Shown: piece after piece, positions 15,597-23,819 of the stretch
How the letters are laid out: each line of letters starts with the position of its first letter
Position numbering within the stretch: position 1 is the stretch's first letter
From: Lacisediminihabitans profunda
GTDB lineage: Bacteria > Actinomycetota > Actinomycetes > Actinomycetales > Microbacteriaceae
Length of the DNA stretch: 64,000 bases
Direction: 5' to 3'
Assembly (NCBI RefSeq): GCF_008040105.1
Contig: NZ_VRMG01000001.1
Location: 1 to 64,000, forward strand
Made by a program: the position numbers and the translations under genes
Notes under the pieces: model-generated
Seen by the model: the letters and a program-made list of their open reading frames with translations, nothing else
What the model was told of the DNA's origin: nothing
Databases searched by the model: none

Positions 15597-17002
15597 TGTC
15601 CATCGACGACACCGGGGCGATCCGCCTGTCGACCCCGCCGCCGGACCACGAGGCGCGCTATCGGCGCCGGGCGAGGATCGGCGACGCGCTCGTCGTGGCG
15701 CTCTGGCTGTCCTCCGCCGTGGCGGTCGCGTTGTTCCTCGTCTCCGGCGGCACCGCACGCTTCGGCTCGGTCTCGGATGCCGTGACGAGCGTCGGCATCA
15801 TGACGGGGCTGGTCGGGACGAACCTCGTGCTTGCGATGTTCATCCTCGCCGCGCGGGTGCCATTCATCGACCGCGCGGTCGGCCACGATCGGGCCATCGC
15901 CGTGCACCGCGCGCTCGGCAAGCCGGCGTTCTACCTGCTGCTGTCCCACGGGGTGATCCTGCTCGTCGGCTACGGGCTGGCCTCCGGCCTCAATCCGATC
16001 GCCGAGATCGGGCCGCTGCTCGCCATTCCGGACATGCCGCTCGCGATCGTGGGGATGGCCCTCCTGGTCGTGGTGGTGGTGACCTCCTTCGTCTCTGTGC
16101 GGCGGCGGTTCAGCTACGAGACGTGGCACCTCACCCATCTGCTGAGCTATGCCGCGGTGATCGCCTCGGTTCCGCATCAGCTCAGTATCGGCAGCGTCTT
16201 CTCGCCGTTCAGCTTCGAACGGGCATACTGGCTCGCGCTCTACGTGCTCGCCTTCGGCGCCATCCTCACCCACCGCCTGGTGGAGCCGCTCGCCTCGAGC
16301 CTCCGCCACCGGCTGCGGGTCGGCCGGATCGTCACCGAGGCGCCGGGGGTCGTGTCCATCTACCTCACCGGTCGTCGGCTCCGTTCGCTCGAGTCGGCGG
16401 GCGGCCAGTTCTTCATCTGGCGGTTCTGGACGCTCGGAACCTGGTGGCACTCCCACCCGATCTCGCTGTCGGCGATGGCGACCGACACGGAAATGCGCAT
16501 AACCGTGCGGGACCTCGGCGGCGGGAGCCGTAGCATCAGTGCGGTGCGGCCGGGCACCCGCGTCTGGTTCGAGGGGCCGTATGGCGTCTTCACGGATGCG
16601 GGCCGCACGGCGCCGAGGCTGGCGATCGTGGTGGCTGGCATCGGCATCACCCCGGTGCGGGCGCTTCTCGAAGACTCGACGCTGCGGCCGGGGGAGGCCA
16701 CGATCCTTCTTCGGGCGTCGACGCTCGACGACACGTTCCTCTGGGGCGAGATCCTCCAGCTCGCGGAGCGGAAGGGGGTCGAGGTGACGACGATGATCGG
16801 CCCGCGAGCCCGAACGGGACCAGGCTGGATGACCCAGGCCGACGCCGACCGCGGGCTCACCATTCTCGGCCTGTTCCCCGATCTGCTCGAGAGTGACCTC
16901 TACCTGTGCGGGCCCACGCCGTGGCTCGACCTCGTCGAGGCCGACGCCCGCGCGGCCGGCATTCCCGACCACCAGATCCACGCCGAACGGTTCGACTGGT
17001 GA
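15596..17002 (+). CDS. Membrane ferric reductase-like flavocytochrome
   Basis: A 468-residue protein with an N-terminal six-helix haem-binding domain (His in AVHRALGKPAF, LLSHGVILL, ETWHLTHLL and SVPHQL) followed by a cytosolic FAD/NAD module. The flavin site appears as SHPISLSAM near residue 290, the NAD site as VVAGIGITPVRALLE near 345, and the C-terminus has LYLCGPTPW. It would move electrons from NAD(P)H across the membrane to an outside acceptor. The ATG shares its A with the stop of the previous gene, and the FMN-binding protein follows with another overlap, so the two probably work together. Confidence 0.88.
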   Translation: MSIDDTGAIRLSTPPPDHEARYRRRARIGDALVVALWLSSAVAVALFLVSGGTARFGSVSDAVTSVGIMTGLVGTNLVLAMFILAARVPFIDRAVGHDRAIAVHRALGKPAFYLLLSHGVILLVGYGLASGLNPIAEIGPLLAIPDMPLAIVGMALLVVVVVTSFVSVRRRFSYETWHLTHLLSYAAVIASVPHQLSIGSVFSPFSFERAYWLALYVLAFGAILTHRLVEPLASSLRHRLRVGRIVTEAPGVVSIYLTGRRLRSLESAGGQFFIWRFWTLGTWWHSHPISLSAMATDTEMRITVRDLGGGSRSISAVRPGTRVWFEGPYGVFTDAGRTAPRLAIVVAGIGITPVRALLEDSTLRPGEATILLRASTLDDTFLWGEILQLAERKGVEVTTMIGPRARTGPGWMTQADADRGLTILGLFPDLLESDLYLCGPTPWLDLVEADARAAGIPDHQIHAERFDW

Positions 17003-17439
17003 GGGCGCGCGCGACGGCGGTGGGTGCCGTCGGGTCGCTCGCGGTGCTGGCCGTCGCCTGGCAGGTCGGCACGCTGCTCGACGCCGGCCAATCGCCCGGC
17101 GGCACGGCCTCCCCGGCAGCCACGACCACCGCCACCCCTGGCGCTTCGGCATCGCCGGCTACGGACGGCTCGTTCGTCGGCGCGGTCGAGAACACCCGCT
17201 ATGGCACCGTGCAGGTGAAGGTGGTGGTGGCCGGCGGCAAGATCACGGATGTGGTCGCTCTGCACCTCACCGACCAGGGCGGCAGGTCCGTGCAGCTGAG
17301 CAACTACGCGGCGCCGATCCTGCGCTCCGCGGTGATCAAGTCGCAATCCGCCAAGGTCTCGAATGTGAGCGGGGCCACCTACACGAGCAAGGCCTACCTG
17401 CTCTCGGTGCAGTCGGCCCTGGACAAGGCAGGGCTCTAG
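16999..17439 (+). CDS. Secreted FMN-binding domain protein
   Basis: A 146-residue protein with an N-terminal membrane anchor or signal segment, a Thr/Ala/Ser-rich linker (to about residue 55), then an FMN-binding domain of the NqrC/RnfG/PplA type. The flavinylation motif SGATYTS is near residue 123, where ApbE-type enzymes attach FMN to Thr. No apbE gene is in the window. The GTG start lies within the stop of the upstream ferric-reductase-like gene. It likely relays electrons outside the membrane. Confidence 0.85.
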   Translation: MRARATAVGAVGSLAVLAVAWQVGTLLDAGQSPGGTASPAATTTATPGASASPATDGSFVGAVENTRYGTVQVKVVVAGGKITDVVALHLTDQGGRSVQLSNYAAPILRSAVIKSQSAKVSNVSGATYTSKAYLLSVQSALDKAGL

Positions 17440-17510
17440 GCACGGGCATCGAGGACGGAGGCGCGACCCTCGCACGGCGCCCGGCGCAGCGGCAACTCCG
17501 GGCAGACCGT

Positions 17511-17529
17511 GTGACATAAGTCCTTGTCG
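17511..17529 (+). promoter_or_regulatory. Possible stress-regulator box upstream of Hsp20
   Basis: GTGACATAAGTCCTTGTCG lies about 70-90 bp before the Hsp20 start. Its core GACATAAGTCC is close to the half-palindromic centre of DosR/DevR boxes (GAC, three A/T, AGTCC). It shares AAGTCCTT-GTC with the sequence before the P-type ATPase. The HrcA CIRCE element and the HspR HAIR motif were looked for here and not seen. Confidence 0.3.
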
Positions 17530-17600
17530 TTGTGGGATGGCGCGCGTAGCGTCGGAGTCAGGGCCGTATCGGGTGCGTGCCCCGGGTGAAGGAGAGAACG

Positions 17601-18071
17601 ATGGCTGTCTTCGTGGACACTTTCCGCAACGTCGACGGGGTTCTCGCCCTTCAGTTCGACGGCCACGGCCACCCGTGGAGCGTGCCGACCACCGCCCTGC
17701 GCGAAGACGATCGAGTGATCGTCTGCGCCGAGATCCCCGGTGTCGAACGCGAATCCACCGAGGTCGACATCGACGTCGCGGGGGAGTGCCTCACCATCCG
17801 GGTGAACGGATCGCGCGCCGACGCGCTGACAGCGCGCCGCCTCACCTCGGAGTGGGCCTCGGTGCCCGTGACGCCCGAGCTCGGATCCGCGGAGGCCCTC
17901 GACCTGGATTCGATGACCGCGAGCTACGAAGACGGCTCGTTGCGCATCGAGATCCCGGTCGTCAGCAGGCCGGCGAAGCGCCGGCTCTCCGTGCCGAGGG
18001 TCGCGCCCGTCGCCACGGTCGAGGTGAGCCCGCTGTCGTTCAACGCCGTCTCGCCGTTCCCGCGCCGCTGA
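17601..18071 (+). CDS. Hsp20/alpha-crystallin family protein
   Basis: A 156-residue small heat-shock chaperone. The ATG follows AAGGAGAG with good spacing. The alpha-crystallin core runs from about residue 30 to 125: VIVCAEIPGVERESTEVDIDVAGECLTIRV, then a variable loop and ASYEDGSLRIEIPV, the equivalent of the conserved G-x-L motif. The N-terminal arm is short and the tail is Val/Pro-rich. Such proteins hold unfolding proteins in soluble oligomers. Expression is probably stress-induced. Confidence 0.85.
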   Translation: MAVFVDTFRNVDGVLALQFDGHGHPWSVPTTALREDDRVIVCAEIPGVERESTEVDIDVAGECLTIRVNGSRADALTARRLTSEWASVPVTPELGSAEALDLDSMTASYEDGSLRIEIPVVSRPAKRRLSVPRVAPVATVEVSPLSFNAVSPFPRR

Positions 18072-18149
18072 CGTCGCCCCGCTCCCTGCCCCACCTTCTT
18101 CCTCTCTGCCGCTCCCTCCCGCCCGCCCTCCTCCAGCCCTTCCTCCGCC

Positions 18150-18237
18150 CTTCCGAAATCCATGCATTTCTCGGCGATGCCCGGCGTGTCTGTGTAGCAT
18201 CGAGCGTGTCGCGCCCGGATTGCATGGATTTCGGAAG
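18150..18237. repeat. REP-like palindromic repeat, copy 1
   Basis: The ends CTTCCGAAATCCATGCA (18150-18166) and TGCATGGATTTCGGAAG (18221-18237) are perfect 17-bp inverted repeats around 54 nt. The same element occurs at 55412-55505. The interior is only loosely conserved but shares a central CGTGTC. It sits in the 204-bp gap between the Hsp20 gene and the dehydrogenase. No transposase is attached. It could act as a hairpin terminator, but its sequence-specific ends argue for a mobile REP or MITE-type element. Confidence 0.85.
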
Positions 18238-18275
18238 ATGAGGGAGACAAAGAGAAGGGGAGGCGGGAGCGGGCG

Positions 18276-19037
18276 ATGACCGGACTGGCACGATTCACGG
18301 GTTCGACGGCCCTCGTCACGGGTGCGAGCCGCGGCATCGGATTCGCCGTCGCCGAGCGTCTGGTCGCCGAGGGCGCGCGGGTCGTGATCACGGGGCGGGG
18401 CGAAGACGCGCTCCGCTCGGCCGCCGAGCGACTCGGACCGCCGGGCACCGCACTCTGGCTCGCCGGCCGGGCAGACGATGCCGAGCACCGAACGGCGGTC
18501 TTCCACCTCATCGATGCGCGGACCGGCGGCCTCGACCACTTCGTGAGCAATGTCGGCATCAATCCGCACTTCGGACCGCTGCTCGACATCGACCCCGGCC
18601 TGCTTCTCAAGATCCTCGGGACCAACGTCGTGTCGGCGCTCGCCTGGGCCAGGGAGGCGGTGGAGCACGGCCTCGGCGAACGCCACGGCTCCGTCGTGAA
18701 CGTCGCCTCGGTCGCGGGGCTCGGCGCGACCCCCGGGATCGGTGCCTACGGCGTGTCGAAGGCGGCCCTCATCTCCCTCACCACGCAACTGGCCCTGGAA
18801 CTGGCCCCCAGAATCCGGGTGAATGCCGTCGCCCCGGCGGTGGTCAAGACCGACTTTGCGCGGGCGCTCTACGAGGGGCGGGAGGCCGAGGTCGCCGCGG
18901 GGTACCCGCTCGGCCGACTCGGGACACCGGCCGACGTGGCGGGAGCCGTCGCCTTCCTGCTGTCGGAGGACGCCGCATGGATCACCGGGCAGACCCTGGT
19001 GATCGACGGCGGCGCCATGCTGCGCCCCGTGTTCTGA
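18276..19037 (+). CDS. SDR family oxidoreductase
   Basis: A 253-residue classical short-chain dehydrogenase. The cofactor loop is TGASRGIG (residues 16-23), with Asn in SNVGIN replacing the usual NNAG. The active-site Ser is in VNVASVAG and the catalytic pair is YGVSK near residue 160. The C-terminal WITGQTLVIDGG is typical of FabG-like enzymes. A GGGAGG-type site precedes the ATG. It is monocistronic and its substrate is unknown. Confidence 0.9.
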   Translation: MTGLARFTGSTALVTGASRGIGFAVAERLVAEGARVVITGRGEDALRSAAERLGPPGTALWLAGRADDAEHRTAVFHLIDARTGGLDHFVSNVGINPHFGPLLDIDPGLLLKILGTNVVSALAWAREAVEHGLGERHGSVVNVASVAGLGATPGIGAYGVSKAALISLTTQLALELAPRIRVNAVAPAVVKTDFARALYEGREAEVAAGYPLGRLGTPADVAGAVAFLLSEDAAWITGQTLVIDGGAMLRPVF

Positions 19038-19047
19038 AGGCCGAGCC

Positions 19048-19428
19048 CTACTTCGCCGGGGTGAAGAGCGCCACGAGAAGGGCGAGGAACACGAGCACGA
19101 AGATCGTCGGAGCGACGATCCGCACGACCGCGATCCACGGCCGGGAGGCGACGATCCGCAGGCTCAGCGCGGAGGGGGCATCCACGTCGCCCATGTCTTC
19201 GATGATCGCCAGTCCCTCCCCGGCAGCGGAGATCTGTACCAGGGCGCCGAGAATGCCGCAGGCGAGCAGGATGCCGACGGCTGCGAGCCGCACCATGAGC
19301 GGGGCGGACTGGAGCCCGGTGCCGAGCAGTCCGACCGTGACGATGAGCAGGAATGTCGGGGCGAGCTGGGACACGATCAAGTGCCAGCGGGCCTTGATCC
19401 ACAGCGAGACGAGCAGTTCCTCGGTCAC
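19048..19428 (-). CDS. Small membrane protein, three TMS
   Basis: A 126-residue protein with hydrophobic helices near residues 20-40, 46-68 and 98-122 and a hydrophilic loop with GLAIIEDMGDVDAP. It is not recognised as a named family. It converges with the dehydrogenase to its left, 10 bp away. Confidence 0.72.
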   Translation of the reverse strand: MTEELLVSLWIKARWHLIVSQLAPTFLLIVTVGLLGTGLQSAPLMVRLAAVGILLACGILGALVQISAAGEGLAIIEDMGDVDAPSALSLRIVASRPWIAVVRIVAPTIFVLVFLALLVALFTPAK

Positions 19429-19527
19429 GGCGATGACTCATGTCGTCTGGCGGGTGTTGAGGCGTGCCCGGGCCCCATTCTGGCGTGTCCGCCGCCGCAT
19501 GCCGCCGAGGCCGCGCTGGGCGAGCCG

Positions 19528-20283
19528 TTATGCCTTGGGGCCGCCGGCCGCGTAGACGACCTGCCCGGAGACGAAGCCCGCCTCATCCGAGCAGAAGAAC
19601 GAGGCGAGTGCGGCGATGTCCTCGGGCTGTCCGACCCGGCGAACGGGGATCTCCTTCGCCGCCTCGCCGAGGAAATACTCGAAGCTCACCCCGAGCCGCT
19701 CCGCGGTGCCGCGCAGCATGTCGGTGGCGATGAACCCGGGCGCGATCGCGTTGGCCGTGACACCGAACGGGCCGAGTTCGATCGCGACCGACTTGGTGAA
19801 GCCCTGGATGCCGGCCTTCGCCGCGGCGTAGTTCGCCTGGCCGCGGTTGCCGAGGGCCGAGGTGCTGGAGAGGCTCACGATGCGACCCCACTTCGCCTCG
19901 ACCTGGTGCTTCTGCACCGCGCGGGTCATCAGGAACGCGCCCCGGAGGTGCACGGCCATCACCGAATCCCAGTCGTCTTCGGTCATCTTGAAGAGGAGGT
20001 TGTCGCGCAGGATGCCGGCGTTGTTGATGAGCACCGTCGGCGCGCCGAGTTCGCTCCGCGTGCGCTCGACGGCGCTCTCGACCCCGGCGAGGTCGGAGAC
20101 GTCGGCGCCGATGCCGATCGCCTTCCGGCCCGCGGCGACGATGGCTGCCACGGTCTCGGCGGTGTCAGACTCCCGGAGGTCGATCACCGCGATGTCGAAC
20201 CCGTCGGCCGACAGTCGCTTCGCGATCGCCGCTCCGATGCCTCGTGCTGCTCCGGTGACGATGGCGACGCGGTTCCCGGTCAT
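19528..20283 (-). CDS. 3-oxoacyl-ACP reductase-like SDR
   Basis: A 251-residue FabG-type reductase. The ATG of MTGNRVAIVTG follows GAGAGGAA. Motifs are TGAARGIG (9-16), NNAGIL near 85, SLSSTSALGN with the active Ser, and YAAAK as the catalytic Tyr-x3-Lys. The tail SGQVVYAAGGPKA is characteristic of an actinobacterial FabG-like subgroup that often sits in lipid, sterol or side-chain degradation loci. Here it has no such neighbours, so the pathway is open. Confidence 0.88.
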   Translation of the reverse strand: MTGNRVAIVTGAARGIGAAIAKRLSADGFDIAVIDLRESDTAETVAAIVAAGRKAIGIGADVSDLAGVESAVERTRSELGAPTVLINNAGILRDNLLFKMTEDDWDSVMAVHLRGAFLMTRAVQKHQVEAKWGRIVSLSSTSALGNRGQANYAAAKAGIQGFTKSVAIELGPFGVTANAIAPGFIATDMLRGTAERLGVSFEYFLGEAAKEIPVRRVGQPEDIAALASFFCSDEAGFVSGQVVYAAGGPKA

Positions 20284-20389
20284 GGCGTGCTTCCTCTCGA
20301 TGGTCGTCCCCCCATGATCGCCGAAGAGGCGCGGCAGTGCGAACATCGGGGCGAACGACTGCTGGTGCGAGCGCGTCGTCCCGGCGGCG

Positions 20390-21442
20390 TCAGGACGGGC
20401 GGATCTCGCCGGAGCCGCGCACGATGAGGGTGGTCGGCACGACGATCGTGCTCGGCGCGCTGTGGTCCCCGTCGAGCCTGGCGAACATCCGCTCGATCGC
20501 GAGCTCGCCGATTCGTCTCGGGTTCTGCGCGACCACGGTGATGGCCGGCTCGAGCAGGTCGCTCAGCTCGACGTCGTCAAAGCCGACGAGCGCGATGCGG
20601 TGTTGCAGGCCGAGACGCCGAAGGGCACGGATCGCACCCACGGTGACGAGGTTCTGGCTGCTGAAGATCGCCGTCGGGGGGTGTTCGCCCGCCACGAGTC
20701 TGGTGACCGCCTCGAAGGCGGCTTCCTCGCTGTGCAGGTCTTCCAGCTGGGCGATGTCGCCGGTGGGGATGCCCGCGCGGCCGATCTCCTCCTGGAATCC
20801 CCGGCGCCGCTCGCGCGCGGTCTGCAGGGCGTGGGAGTCCCCGACGTACGCGATGTTGCGGTGACCGTGTTCGATCAGATGCCGGGTGGCCGTCGCCGCG
20901 CCGATCGCGTTGTCGCTGACCACGGCATCCGCGTCGATTCCCACGGGGGCGCGGTCGACGAATACGAGCGGGGTTCCGTGGCTCTGCTCGGGAAGCAGGT
21001 AGCCCTGGCTGCTCGTGGCGGTGGTGAGGATCAGGCCGTCGACGCGCCGCCGGAGGAAGGCCGTGACGCTGAGGCGCTCCCGCTCCGGATTGTCGTCCAT
21101 GCTCGAGGCGAACACGGCGATGCCGCGCTCGATCGCGGCGTCTTCCACCGCCCGGTGCATGGCTCCGGAGAACGGGTTCGCGACGCTGCCGACGAGGAGC
21201 CCGAGCGTGCGGCTCCGACGATCGAGCCGCTTGAGGTTGCCGGCGTGCACGTCCAGCTCGTAGTTGAGCTGCGCGGCCGCCTCGTTGACGCGCGCCGTCG
21301 TGGCGGCGGAGACGTTCGCCTCACCGTTCATGACGCGGGACACGGTCTTGATACCCACCCCGGCGAGGGCGGCGACATTCTTCATCGTGGGGCGGCGGGG
21401 CGGCGGTGCTTGTTCGATTGACGAACTTGACATCGTTGTCAC
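20390..21442 (-). CDS. LacI-family repressor of the adjacent sugar importer
   Basis: A regulator of about 350 residues. The N-terminal LacI helix-turn-helix reads MKNVAALAGVGIKTVSRVMN, followed by a periplasmic-binding-protein-like domain (LGLLVGSVANPFSGAM; VFVDRAPVGIDADAVVSDN; IALVGFDDVELSDLLEP). GTG at 21442 has GGAGA seven bases upstream; ATG at 21431-21433 is the alternative. It diverges from the sugar ABC operon. Two near-identical palindromes, one across its own start and one at the operon promoter, suggest that it represses both units until the sugar binds. Confidence 0.9.
   Translation of the reverse strand: MTTMSSSSIEQAPPPRRPTMKNVAALAGVGIKTVSRVMNGEANVSAATTARVNEAAAQLNYELDVHAGNLKRLDRRSRTLGLLVGSVANPFSGAMHRAVEDAAIERGIAVFASSMDDNPERERLSVTAFLRRRVDGLILTTATSSQGYLLPEQSHGTPLVFVDRAPVGIDADAVVSDNAIGAATATRHLIEHGHRNIAYVGDSHALQTARERRRGFQEEIGRAGIPTGDIAQLEDLHSEEAAFEAVTRLVAGEHPPTAIFSSQNLVTVGAIRALRRLGLQHRIALVGFDDVELSDLLEPAITVVAQNPRRIGELAIERMFARLDGDHSAPSTIVVPTTLIVRGSGEIRPS
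21428..21441. promoter_or_regulatory. LacI operator O1 (autoregulatory)
   Basis: TGACA-TCGT-TGTCA is a perfect 5-bp-arm palindrome with a central CG, typical of LacI-family operators. It overlaps the beginning of the repressor coding region. It differs from O2 at 21506-21519 by one base over 14. Confidence 0.75.
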
Positions 21443-21469
21443 GGATCGGTCTCCATTTCGGCGCTGAGC

Positions 21470-21500
21470 TTGACTATATAGGTAAAGATGCTCTAGACAT
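21470..21500 (+). promoter_or_regulatory. Sigma-70-type promoter of the sugar importer
   Basis: TTGACT (21470-21475), an 18-bp spacer and TAGACA (21494-21499) form a good -35/-10 pair in an AT-rich stretch. The predicted start of transcription, about 21506, falls within operator O2. The first codon of the binding-protein gene is 21558. Confidence 0.7.
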
Positions 21501-21504
21501 AACT

Positions 21505-21520
21505 CTGACACCGTTGTCAG
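21505..21520. promoter_or_regulatory. LacI operator O2 (importer promoter)
   Basis: CTGACA-CCGT-TGTCAG is a palindrome with 6-bp arms that covers the expected transcription start of the sugar importer. Its core matches O1, whose centre lies 78 bp upstream, a spacing that would allow looping between the two sites. Confidence 0.75.
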
Positions 21521-21557
21521 GCACCCGCAGTGCCTCCTACCCAAGAGGGAAGTTTCA

Positions 21558-22664
21558 ATGTCGAATCACACCGCAAGCACCGTCAGGGCCAAGCGTCTCC
21601 TTGCCCTCGGTTCCATTGCCGCCATCGCGGCACTCGGCCTGGCCGGCTGTTCGTCCGCCACGACGAGTGGATCCGGCTCGTCCGGCAAGGTGGGCGTTGC
21701 GCTCATCGTGAAGACCACGACCAACCCGTTCTTCGTCGCCATGGAGGACGCGGCGAAGGCCGCCGCCTCGAAGGACAACGTTCAGCTGACCCTCGCCGCC
21801 GGCAAGAAGGATGGCGACGCCGCGACGCAGATCCAGGCGATCGAGGACTCGATCTCCCGCGGTGACAAGGGCATCCTGATCACCCCGACCGATTCCACAG
21901 TGAACAGTGCCATCACCAAGGCGCGCAAGGCCGGCCTCGTCGTGATCGCGCTCGACACGCCGCCGGACCCCGCGAACACCGTCGACGTGACATACGCGAC
22001 CGACAACTTCGCCGCCGGCCTCGCCATCGGCAAGTGGACCGCCGCACAGCTGGACGGCAAGAAGGCCGTGATCGGCCTGGTCGACCTCTTCAGCAACCAG
22101 GTGGCCTCCGTGGACTACAACCGCGACCAGGGCTTCCTCACCGGAATGGGAATCGACGTCAAGGACAAGACCAAGAACGGCGACGAGGACAAGACCGGTA
22201 AGTACACCGGCGGCAAGGGCGGCGACTACGTGATCGCCGGCAACCAGGCCTCCAACGGCGACGAGGCCGACGGCCGAACGGCGATGGAGACGCTGCTCTC
22301 GAAGAACCCGAACATCAACGTGGTCTACGCGATCAACGAGCCGGCCGCGTACGGCGCGTACCAGGCGCTCAAGGCCGCCGGCAAAGAGAAGGACACGCTC
22401 ATCGTGGCCATCGATGGCGGTTGCACGGGGGTGAAGGAAGTCACCGACGGCATCATCGGTGCGACGAGCCAGCAGTACCCGTCGAAGATGGCCTCGCTCG
22501 GCATGGAGGCCATCGTCAAGCTCGCCAAGACCGGCGCCAAGCCGACCGTCTCTGCGGGTCTCGACTTCTTCAACACCGGATCTCAGCTGGTGACGGACAA
22601 GCCGGTCGACGGACTCACGAGCATCACGAGCGCCGACGCAGCGAAGATCTGCTGGGGCAAGTAA
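21558..22664 (+). CDS. Sugar ABC transporter substrate-binding lipoprotein (FrcB-like)
   Basis: A 368-residue extracellular sugar-binding protein. The signal peptide ends in LAGC (lipidated Cys at about residue 31). The type I periplasmic-binding fold is visible from VGVALIVKTTTNPFFVAMEDAA; later DTPPDPANTVDVTYATDNFAAG and VAIDGGCTGVKEV follow. Length, order and the C-terminal KICWGK resemble FrcB, the fructose/ribose/mannose binder of rhizobia, but the ligand is inferred. A strong AGAGGGAAG site precedes the ATG. It is first of three transporter genes controlled by the divergent LacI repressor. Confidence 0.9.
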   Translation: MSNHTASTVRAKRLLALGSIAAIAALGLAGCSSATTSGSGSSGKVGVALIVKTTTNPFFVAMEDAAKAAASKDNVQLTLAAGKKDGDAATQIQAIEDSISRGDKGILITPTDSTVNSAITKARKAGLVVIALDTPPDPANTVDVTYATDNFAAGLAIGKWTAAQLDGKKAVIGLVDLFSNQVASVDYNRDQGFLTGMGIDVKDKTKNGDEDKTGKYTGGKGGDYVIAGNQASNGDEADGRTAMETLLSKNPNINVVYAINEPAAYGAYQALKAAGKEKDTLIVAIDGGCTGVKEVTDGIIGATSQQYPSKMASLGMEAIVKLAKTGAKPTVSAGLDFFNTGSQLVTDKPVDGLTSITSADAAKICWGK

Positions 22665-22754
22665 CACCCTCGATATCACCGGGCTGGGCACGCGTTGCCC
22701 GCGTGTCCAGCCCGACCTATGGTGAGTGCAAGAACAAAGAAGTTCGGAGACAAA

Positions 22755-23819
22755 GTGACCACGAATACCTCGCAGTCCAGCACACCCGCTGCTGCCGGCC
22801 CTGAGGGTGGGGGAGTCGATCTCGCCACGGAATTCCTCGACCGGAGTACGCCGCTGAGCCGGATCCGCAATCTGCTTCACCGCTATCCGGCCCTGAGCCC
22901 GGGAATCGTGCTCGTCGTGGCGGTCATCGTCTTCGGCGTGATCAGCCCGCGGTTCTTCCTGGCCAACAATCTCTCGCTGATCACCCAGCAGGTGGCTGTC
23001 GTCGGAACGCTCGCGATCGCCCAGACCCTCGTGATCCTGACCGCGGGCATCGACCTGTCGGTCGGCGCGATCATGGTTCTCTCCTCGATGGTGATCGCGC
23101 AGACGGCGAGCCAGAACCACGTGCCTGCGGCGCTCGCCCTCGTGCTCGGCCTGCTCGTGGGCCTGGCCGCCGGGGCGCTCAACGGAGTGCTCGTGACCCG
23201 GCTGAAGCTCCCGCCTTTCATCGTGACGCTGGGAACCCTCAACATCTTTCTCGCCCTCACGCTGCTCTACTCGAACAGTGCGTCGGTCATCGGGCAGAAC
23301 ATCCCCGCGCTGATCACCTCCACCGGGGCCACATTCAACGTGGGCGGCATCGGCATCACCTACGGCGTCGTCGCCATGCTCGTGCTCTACATCGTGATGG
23401 CCTTCATCATGGGCAAGACCGCGTGGGGCAGGCACGTCTACGCGGTGGGCGATGACAAGGAGTCGGCACGACTCGCCGGTATCCGGGTCAATCGGGTGCT
23501 CCTGAGCGTGTACGTCGCCGCCGGCGCCATCCTGGCCATCGGAGCCTGGATCCAGATCGGCCGCGCGGACGCGGCCAGCCCCAACGCGGGCAACGACCTC
23601 AACCTCGACTCCATCACCGCCGTCGTGATCGGCGGCACGAGCCTCTTCGGCGGTCGTGGCACCATCTGGGGATCCCTGCTCGGAGCCCTCATCGTCGGCG
23701 TGTTCCGCAACGGGCTCGCCCTCGCCGGCCTCGATGTGCTCTACCAGACTCTCGCGGTCGGGGTGCTCATCATCGTCGCAGTCTCGCTGGACCAGTGGAT
23801 CCGAAAGGTACGCAAATGA
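22755..23819 (+). CDS. Sugar ABC transporter permease (FrcC-like)
   Basis: A 354-residue inner-membrane permease of the ribose/fructose (BPD_transp_2) family. The GTG follows CGGAGA. After a 50-residue hydrophilic N-terminus, about ten helices follow, with the family motif ILTAGIDLSVGAIMVLSSM near residue 95 and TAVVIGGTSLFGGRG near 290. It overlaps the ATPase gene by 4 bp. It forms the channel, probably as a homodimer. Confidence 0.92.
   Translation: MTTNTSQSSTPAAAGPEGGGVDLATEFLDRSTPLSRIRNLLHRYPALSPGIVLVVAVIVFGVISPRFFLANNLSLITQQVAVVGTLAIAQTLVILTAGIDLSVGAIMVLSSMVIAQTASQNHVPAALALVLGLLVGLAAGALNGVLVTRLKLPPFIVTLGTLNIFLALTLLYSNSASVIGQNIPALITSTGATFNVGGIGITYGVVAMLVLYIVMAFIMGKTAWGRHVYAVGDDKESARLAGIRVNRVLLSVYVAAGAILAIGAWIQIGRADAASPNAGNDLNLDSITAVVIGGTSLFGGRGTIWGSLLGALIVGVFRNGLALAGLDVLYQTLAVGVLIIVAVSLDQWIRKVRK

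Noticed and set aside
17440-17600. HAIR or CIRCE heat-shock operator before Hsp20
   Set aside because: Neither the CTTGAGT/ACTCAAG pair nor the CIRCE palindrome is present.
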